Part shown: positions 62,581 to 64,000 of the stretch, in pieces
Layout: every line of letters begins with the position of its first letter
How positions within the stretch are numbered: position 1 is the stretch's first letter
Origin: Polaromonas sp.
GTDB lineage: Bacteria; Pseudomonadota; Gammaproteobacteria; Burkholderiales; Burkholderiaceae_C
Direction: 5' to 3'
Assembly: GCA_030683705.1 (NCBI GenBank)
Contig: JAUXPP010000142.1
Location: 1 to 64,000, forward strand
Length of the DNA stretch: 64,000 nucleotides
Notes under the pieces: generated by a model
What the model was told of the DNA's origin: nothing
The model's input: only the letters and a program-made list of their open reading frames with translations
The model's database searches: none
Program-made: the position numbers and the translations under genes

Positions 62581-63921
62581 TCAGTCGTCCAGCACATCCG
62601 GATCCAGCACCGGCGGAAGCAGCACCTGGGACTCGGCGTCGGGCAGGGCCTCGACCTTGCGCAAGGCCAACCGCATCTGTTTGGCGCGGGTGTCGGCCTT
62701 GTCCAGCGTGTCGGAGGCCTTGGCCACCTGCTCCTTGATACGCGCCACCCATTCGCCGTAACGTTCGAACTCGGTCTTGACAGCGCCCAGCACCTTCCAC
62801 ACTTCCGACGCCTGCTGCTCCAGCGCCAGCGTGCGAAAACCCATGTGCAGGCTGTTGAGCATGGCCAGCAAGGTGGTCGGACCGGCCAGCGTCACGCGGT
62901 GCTGGCGCTGGATCGCGTCCATCAGCCCGGGCCGGCGCAACACCTCGGCATACAGGCTTTCGACCGGCAGGAACAGGATGGCGAAATCGGTGGTGTGCGG
63001 CGCCGCCAGGTAATTCTCGGCAATCGACTTGGCTTCGGTGCGTATACGCGCCTCCAGCGCCTTGCCGGCCAGTTCCACCGCGGCCGGATCGACACGCTCA
63101 TGTGCGTCGAGCAGGCGCTCGTAGTCGTCACGCGGAAATTTGGCGTCGATCGGCAGCCACACCGGCGCGCCCTCGTCGCCGCGTCCCGGGAAACGGATCG
63201 CAAAGTCGACGCGCTGGCCGCTGCGCGGTTTGGTCTCGACCTGCTTGGCGTACTGGTCGGTGGTCAGCACCTGCTCGAGCAGGGCTTCCAGCTGCACCTC
63301 GCCGAATACGCCGCGCGTCTTGACGTTGGTCAGCACGCGCTGCAGGTTGCCCACGCCGACCGCCAATGACTGCATCTCGCCCAGGCCCTTGTGCACCTGC
63401 TCGAGCCGGTCCGCCACCTGCTTGAAGCTTTCACCGAGCCGCGTTTCCAGCGTGGTCTGCAGCTTTTCGTCCACGGTCTTGCGCATCTCGTCGAGCTTGG
63501 CCGAATTGGTCTGCTGCAACTGGGCCAGTTGCTGCTCCAGCGTCTCGCGCACTTCGAGCATGCGCCTGGCGTTCGATTCGCTGACCGACTGCAACTGGGT
63601 GCTCAGGGTGTCGGACAGGTTTTTTTGCAACAGCGTCAGTTGCTGGGCAAAGGCGTCGATCTGCGTGTTCTGGGTCCGCGTCGCTTCCGCCGCCTGCTTG
63701 ACCAGGGTCTCCTGGAAAGTTGCCAGGCTGTGTGTCATCTCCTGGCGCGCGCCGCGCGAGGATTCGCTGATCTCGCGCCGCAGCTCGCGCTCCAGCCGCT
63801 CGCTGGCGGCCAGCAGTTCGGCGCGGCCGCTGTCGGGCACCGCAGGCTTGCGCACCAGCAGCACGATGACGGCCACCAGGATGGCCAGCGCCAGGGCGAT
63901 GAGGAACCACAGTTCGATCAA
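62581..63921 (-). CDS. rmuC: DNA recombination protein RmuC
   Basis: 446-aa protein with one N-terminal helix (LWFLIALALAILVAVIVLLV), a long coiled coil (about 35-190) and the RmuC nuclease-like core (TRGVFGEVQLEALLEQVL; VWLPIDAKFPRDDYERL; DFAILFLPVESLYAEVL). Limits DNA rearrangements between inverted repeats in E. coli. The start is TTG, nine bases after the upstream stop. Confidence 0.93.
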   Translation of the reverse strand: MIELWFLIALALAILVAVIVLLVRKPAVPDSGRAELLAASERLERELRREISESSRGARQEMTHSLATFQETLVKQAAEATRTQNTQIDAFAQQLTLLQKNLSDTLSTQLQSVSESNARRMLEVRETLEQQLAQLQQTNSAKLDEMRKTVDEKLQTTLETRLGESFKQVADRLEQVHKGLGEMQSLAVGVGNLQRVLTNVKTRGVFGEVQLEALLEQVLTTDQYAKQVETKPRSGQRVDFAIRFPGRGDEGAPVWLPIDAKFPRDDYERLLDAHERVDPAAVELAGKALEARIRTEAKSIAENYLAAPHTTDFAILFLPVESLYAEVLRRPGLMDAIQRQHRVTLAGPTTLLAMLNSLHMGFRTLALEQQASEVWKVLGAVKTEFERYGEWVARIKEQVAKASDTLDKADTRAKQMRLALRKVEALPDAESQVLLPPVLDPDVLDD

Positions 63922-63930
63922 GACCGGTCC

Positions 63931-64000
63931 TTACGCCGCCAGCACCGAGGGATTCAGCGGGGTCACGGGCTTTTTGTCCTTGAAGAAACCGATCAGGTTG
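63931..64000 (-). CDS. C-terminal tail of a probable D-2-hydroxyacid dehydrogenase (partial)
   Basis: Only 22 codons lie in the window: NLIGFFKDKKPVTPLNPSVLAA followed by TAA. The N-L-I-x-F-F...P-x-N-P end is typical of glycerate/phosphoglycerate-type 2-hydroxyacid dehydrogenases; the evidence is thin. Directly upstream of rmuC on the same strand. Confidence 0.5.
   Translation of the reverse strand, partial: NLIGFFKDKKPVTPLNPSVLAA

Overview
The window looks like chromosomal DNA of a Comamonadaceae-type betaproteobacterium (Burkholderiales; Rhodoferax/Polaromonas-like is my inference). Supporting points are the high GC, the S6-PriB-S18-L9 operon, the surE-pcm-nlpD order, HU/tRNA-Val/PpiD/tRNA-His synteny, an EarP/EF-P(Arg32) pair, and Na+/solute symporters of the large+small subunit type. 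It is mostly well-ordered housekeeping and accessory metabolism. I see no phage, integron, transposase or CRISPR array.

Layout. 1-3.1 kb: homoserine dehydrogenase (cut by the window edge), alanine aminotransferase AlaA, an Mth938-domain protein and peroxiredoxin Bcp. 3.2-9.4 kb: an exonuclease, a cNMP/CBS/DUF294 regulatory protein and a four-gene symporter cassette (98-aa membrane protein, TPR protein, DUF4212 small subunit, 705-aa SSS symporter). 9.8-14.6 kb: phoH, dnaB and rpsF-priB-rpsR-rplI. 14.8-18.4 kb: a second, paralogous copy of the symporter cassette, including its terminator and upstream palindrome. 18.5-21.9 kb: PEP synthase and its regulator, divergent. Together the cassettes and ppsA suggest uptake of a small organic acid feeding gluconeogenesis. 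22-25.4 kb: modABC with divergent modE around a ModE box. 25.4-27.8 kb: ahpC and ahpF behind an OxyR-like site.

28-41.1 kb is a continuous iron island: bacterioferritin, a TonB siderophore receptor, a PepSY/DUF3649/DUF3325 operon, feoA-feoB plus a Cys-rich partner, a DUF4198 periplasmic protein, bfd, a 28-aa membrane peptide, tonB-exbB-exbD and hemP, with at least four Fur-box-like promoters. Two of these promoters are diverged copies of one another. A GlcG/HbpS-like protein follows.

41.9-49.3 kb: a Bax-inhibitor-1 protein, RlmD, a VOC protein, nlpD-pcm-surE (with no rpoS after nlpD), a quinone oxidoreductase, an orphan receiver and tRNA-His. 49.3-52 kb: ppiD, tRNA-Val, hupB. 52-55 kb: a haloacetate-dehalogenase-like hydrolase plus tartrate/D-malate dehydrogenase operon divergent from a LysR regulator. 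55-64 kb: EamA, pgsA, uvrC, earP, efp, a LOG-family protein, an MFS transporter, rmuC and the tail of a probable 2-hydroxyacid dehydrogenase.

The least expected signal is a dispersed roughly 50-bp palindromic element found at 13 places. It lies in intergenic DNA, over stop codons, and in frame inside feoB, rlmD, earP, the siderophore receptor and pcm, where it encodes short inserts such as AAINSIA. The second is the duplicated four-gene transporter cassette flanking the phoH-dnaB-S6 block.
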